Of a stretch of 64,000 nucleotides of DNA, positions 61,395 to 64,000 are shown piece after piece. Within the stretch, counting starts at the first letter, position 1; the number at the start of each line of letters is the position of its first letter. This stretch comes from an uncultured Lachnospiraceae bacterium (GTDB lineage Bacteria > Bacillota > Clostridia > Lachnospirales > Lachnospiraceae), in assembly GCA_910584785.1 (NCBI GenBank), contig CAJUDX010000002.1, positions 1 to 64,000 of the forward strand, written 5' to 3'. The notes under the pieces were generated by a model. It ran no database searches. It was not told the DNA's origin and worked only from the letters and a program-made list of their open reading frames with translations. The position numbers were made by a program, and so were the translations under genes.

Positions 61395-63086
61395 ATGTCA
61401 GGTGCAGGAAAATGGTATAAGAACCTTGTATTTCGGAAAAAGGTGTTTTTAAGCCATCTGGCAGTGAGCCTGATTCCGGTGGTGATTTTAGGGGTATTTT
61501 GCTACCTGCAGACAAGAAGCCTTCTGATTCGGCGGGAAAGGGAGGTTTTGAGGGAAACACTGGAACAGACCGTGCTTCGGATGGATGCGTCGCTGGAAAA
61601 CTATCAGCATGTGATGGAAAACCTGGTCTGGGATGTCAATATCGGAAAAGCTTTGGATCAGCAGTACCAGAACAATCTGGAAATGTACTGCGTCTACCGG
61701 GATGTGATTGACCCGGCGGTGCGCCAGATGAAGCTTTTAAATCCCCAGATAAAAAAATTAACCATCTACAGTTCCAACAAAACGCTGTATCCCCACGGGG
61801 ATATTCTTCGGAAAGTGCAGGAGGCGTCGTGGCTTGAACTTTCGGGTGAGGATTACAAGGTGCACTGGAAGGCGGATGAAAGCGGGGTTTTGGAACTGTA
61901 CTGCAAGATTTACGGGGAGGACAAACATAATCTCCATGTTGTCTATATGGAACTGGACTATTCCAGGGTGTTTGGCTGGCTGTCCGGGCTGTTTGAAACT
62001 AATTACGGCGTAATGATTGCCAACGGAGGGGCATCACCAGCCTATTCCTTTGCGACTTCTGCTGATGAACACGGCGGGAGTGCTCTGACGCTTTCGGATC
62101 TGAACTGCGGAGCGGCATGTCTGGGCGACTATGTACTTGAACAGCGGGAGATTCCGGCAAATCACTGGAAGGTTTATCTTTACCGTCCAGTGAAAGCCGT
62201 TTCCTCATCGGCGCTCAGCATTACCTTTTTGATTGTGATTGCAGTGGGAATCTGCCTGTTCATCATTCTGGCTGTCAGTGCCCTGCTGGCGAAAACCATG
62301 GTGCAGCCCTTAACCCGGCTGATTCAGAACATTGACCAGATTGCCGGGGAAAACTTAGAGGTTGTGGTCTGGGAGGAATCGCAGGATGAAATCGGACATT
62401 TGATCCAGAGCTTTTCCCGGATGATGGATCGGATTCACTATCTGGTCAATGAGGTGTATAAAAATAAAATTGCCCGGCAGGAATATGAAATGAAGATGCT
62501 GCAGGCACAGATTAACCCGCATTTTCTGTATAACAGCCTTTCTCTGATTAACTGGAAGGCCATCATGGCAGACCAGACGGAAATCAGTGAAATGGCACAG
62601 CTTTTATCGACCTTTTACCGGACGACCTTAAATAAGGGAAAGAGTGTAACTACAGTAAAGGGAGAGTGGGATAATACCTGTTCCTATATTCGGATTCAAA
62701 GCATTATGCATTCGGGAAAGTTTGATGTTGAGCAGCATGTGGAAGCGTCCATGATGGACTGCGAAATGTTAAATTTAATCCTCCAGCCCTTAGTTGAAAA
62801 TGCCATCGGTCACGGTCTGGATCATAAAGAGGGGAATGGAAAAAAGAAGCTGTGGGTGTCTGGACGGGAAGCTGGGGATGTGCTGGAGTTTGAGGTAAAG
62901 GATAACGGATGCGGAATCCCCGAAGAGGACATTGAGGCTGTGCTGCATACACAGACAAAGGGCTACGGGCTTTCGAATGTTAATCACCGGATAAAACTGT
63001 ATTATGGCGAGGCTTACGGGCTGCAGATGGAAAGCCGGTTAGGGGAAGGAACAAGGGTATTGGTGAGGATTCCTAAAAAAAATTAA
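61395..63086 (+). CDS. YesM-like sensor histidine kinase
   Basis: A 563-residue membrane kinase. One helix at about 18-38, an extracytoplasmic domain to about 270, and a second helix at about 275-300 frame a Cache-like sensor. A HAMP domain follows (LAKTMVQPLTRLIQNI). The His_kinase motif QINPHFLYNSL holds His376, and an N-box (LVENAIGHG) and G-box (GCGIPEED) follow. Start chosen at 61395 because GGAGG lies six bases upstream; an ATG 45 bases upstream has a weak site. It should phosphorylate the YesN-like regulator upstream. Confidence 0.92.
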   Translation: MSGAGKWYKNLVFRKKVFLSHLAVSLIPVVILGVFCYLQTRSLLIRREREVLRETLEQTVLRMDASLENYQHVMENLVWDVNIGKALDQQYQNNLEMYCVYRDVIDPAVRQMKLLNPQIKKLTIYSSNKTLYPHGDILRKVQEASWLELSGEDYKVHWKADESGVLELYCKIYGEDKHNLHVVYMELDYSRVFGWLSGLFETNYGVMIANGGASPAYSFATSADEHGGSALTLSDLNCGAACLGDYVLEQREIPANHWKVYLYRPVKAVSSSALSITFLIVIAVGICLFIILAVSALLAKTMVQPLTRLIQNIDQIAGENLEVVVWEESQDEIGHLIQSFSRMMDRIHYLVNEVYKNKIARQEYEMKMLQAQINPHFLYNSLSLINWKAIMADQTEISEMAQLLSTFYRTTLNKGKSVTTVKGEWDNTCSYIRIQSIMHSGKFDVEQHVEASMMDCEMLNLILQPLVENAIGHGLDHKEGNGKKKLWVSGREAGDVLEFEVKDNGCGIPEEDIEAVLHTQTKGYGLSNVNHRIKLYYGEAYGLQMESRLGEGTRVLVRIPKKN

Positions 63087-63104
63087 CCTGTTAATCGCTT
63101 GGTG

Positions 63105-63143
63105 AAAAAATACCGGAAAAAGTAATATAAACCGGTATTTTTT
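63105..63143. terminator. Bidirectional-looking terminator
   Basis: AAAAAATACCGG and CCGGTATTTTTT (63105-63116, 63132-63143) are a perfect 12-bp pair with a 15-base loop. The A-run before and T-run after let it act on either strand. It separates the YesMN pair from the solute-binding gene. Confidence 0.85.
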
Positions 63144-63147
63144 GTCG

Positions 63148-63176
63148 TTTACGTGAAAAAACCCATTGTCTATAAT
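63148..63176 (+). promoter_or_regulatory. Promoter of the solute-binding protein gene
   Basis: TTTACG at 63148-63153 and a perfect TATAAT at 63171-63176 have a 17-base spacer. The gene starts about 80 bases downstream and is a likely target of the adjacent YesN-type regulator. Confidence 0.55.
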
Positions 63177-63257
63177 AAAAATATAAAGAAATCGGATGAT
63201 AAGAAAGATGCAGATTTATGATTTTGAGGATTCGTAAAGGACAGGAGGATTCAGGTT

Positions 63258-64000
63258 ATGAAGGGATATGGTATAAGGTGGTGTGCCGCAGGGCTGGCAG
63301 CATGTCTTTTGGCAGCGGGGCTTGTTGGCTGCGGAAAAGATGGCACAGGAAATGAAGATCCGGTTGCAGCAGAAGACGGGGTGATGGGAAGTTATCAGCA
63401 GGAACTGGAGTGCTCCATGGGGAGGCGAACCCTGGCAAATCCTAAGTTTCCCGAAGGGGACAGCTATGAGGATAATGCCTATACCCGCTATGTGGCGGAA
63501 AAGTTAAATATTCGGATTCGGGATGAGTTTGAGGCAAACGGGGAGGATTATGACCGGCAGGTATCGCTGGCGATTGCTTCCGGGGAACTGCCGGATGCGC
63601 TCTTTATCGGCTCAAAGGATATCCTGGATGAACTGGTGGAAAATGACCTGATAGAAGATCTGACAGATGTCTATGCGGACTATGCCAGCGATTATATTAA
63701 AGGAATTTATGATTCCTATGACGGACGCTGCCTGGATACAGCGACCTATGACGGGCGGCTGATGGCTATTCCGGGAACCAACTTAGATAGTGCGCCCTGC
63801 GTGGCCTATGTGCGTCAGGACTGGCTGGATAAAACCGGGCTCAGCGTGGACGTGGACGGCGATCACTGCCTGACCATCGATGAACTGGAACTTATCGGAA
63901 AAACATTTCTGGAGCAGGACCCGGGAGAATCGGGGAATCCGGTGGGGATGGCTTTTGTGCCTTATCTGACAGCGGATGACTACGGCGGCAGCGGTTATAC
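63258..64000 (+). CDS. Extracellular solute-binding lipoprotein (family 1), partial
   Basis: The first 247 residues of a gene that runs off the window. A signal peptide with a perfect lipobox LVGC is followed by a Gly/Asp/Glu-rich linker. The body shows family-1 features: YTRYVAEKLNIRIRDEF, YDRQVSLAIASGELPDALF, and later GRLMAIPGTN and VRQDWLDKTGL. ACAGGAGG lies before the ATG. The position behind a YesMN pair matches LplA/YtcQ-type binding proteins for oligosaccharides. The permeases would be expected to the right. Confidence 0.9.
   Translation, partial: MKGYGIRWCAAGLAACLLAAGLVGCGKDGTGNEDPVAAEDGVMGSYQQELECSMGRRTLANPKFPEGDSYEDNAYTRYVAEKLNIRIRDEFEANGEDYDRQVSLAIASGELPDALFIGSKDILDELVENDLIEDLTDVYADYASDYIKGIYDSYDGRCLDTATYDGRLMAIPGTNLDSAPCVAYVRQDWLDKTGLSVDVDGDHCLTIDELELIGKTFLEQDPGESGNPVGMAFVPYLTADDYGGSGY

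Overview
The window looks like a chromosomal segment of a moderate-GC Bacillota, most likely class Clostridia and probably Lachnospiraceae. This rests on strong GGAGG ribosome binding sites, FabK as the enoyl-ACP reductase, a fused accDA, YesMN-type two-component systems, choline/glucan-binding-type repeat surface proteins, and a yaaO-holB-ricT-yabB-rsmI-abrB order resembling Bacillus subtilis. Genus and species cannot be fixed from the sequence alone. No rRNA, tRNA, CRISPR array, transposase or phage gene was seen.

Layout. 1-3748: an APH-fold kinase, then a LytTR regulator with a GHKL sensor kinase that carries an unusual internal membrane insertion. 3878-24869: a long co-directional accessory island of phospho-Ser/Thr signalling. 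It holds FHA proteins with N-terminal zinc ribbons, two PP2C phosphatases, a transmembrane VWA-FHA protein, a kinase with a Gln/Arg coiled coil and FHA, a kinase fused to what looks like an extracytoplasmic solute-binding domain, and three tandem kinase-PASTA genes. The first of the three is a pseudokinase, the second is a mosaic with a frameshifted tail, and an FHA pseudogene lies between the first two. The island ends with a cell-wall-binding-repeat protein and a membrane-anchored propeller-like protein. 24872-25148: palindromic intergenic elements. 25100-34609: a small unknown gene, an Orn/Lys/Arg decarboxylase, a BTAD regulator with a GGDEF-like tail, holB, ricT, a tRNA methyltransferase, rsmI, a nitrite/sulfite reductase and an AbrB-like gene.

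34813-45566: a complete type II fatty-acid operon, fabH-acpP-fabK-fabD-fabG-fabF-accB-fabZ-accC-accDA plus an FMN oxidoreductase, with a promoter and an adjoining palindrome at the front and a terminator behind. 45691-47981: a repeat-containing surface protein gene broken at a run of seven G, possibly phase variable. 48268-53404: a five-gene peptide/nickel-type ABC importer. 53471-59645: a small membrane protein, a hybrid histidine kinase, deoB and recQ. 59822-64000: a YesN/YesM two-component pair followed by a lipoprotein solute-binding gene that runs off the window.

The most unusual part is the kinase/FHA/phosphatase island. It contains writers (kinases), erasers (PP2C), readers (FHA) and several membrane-crossing sensor modules (PASTA, solute-binding-like, VWA), which suggests a self-contained envelope-sensing phosphorylation system. 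Its signal and output cannot be read from the sequence.
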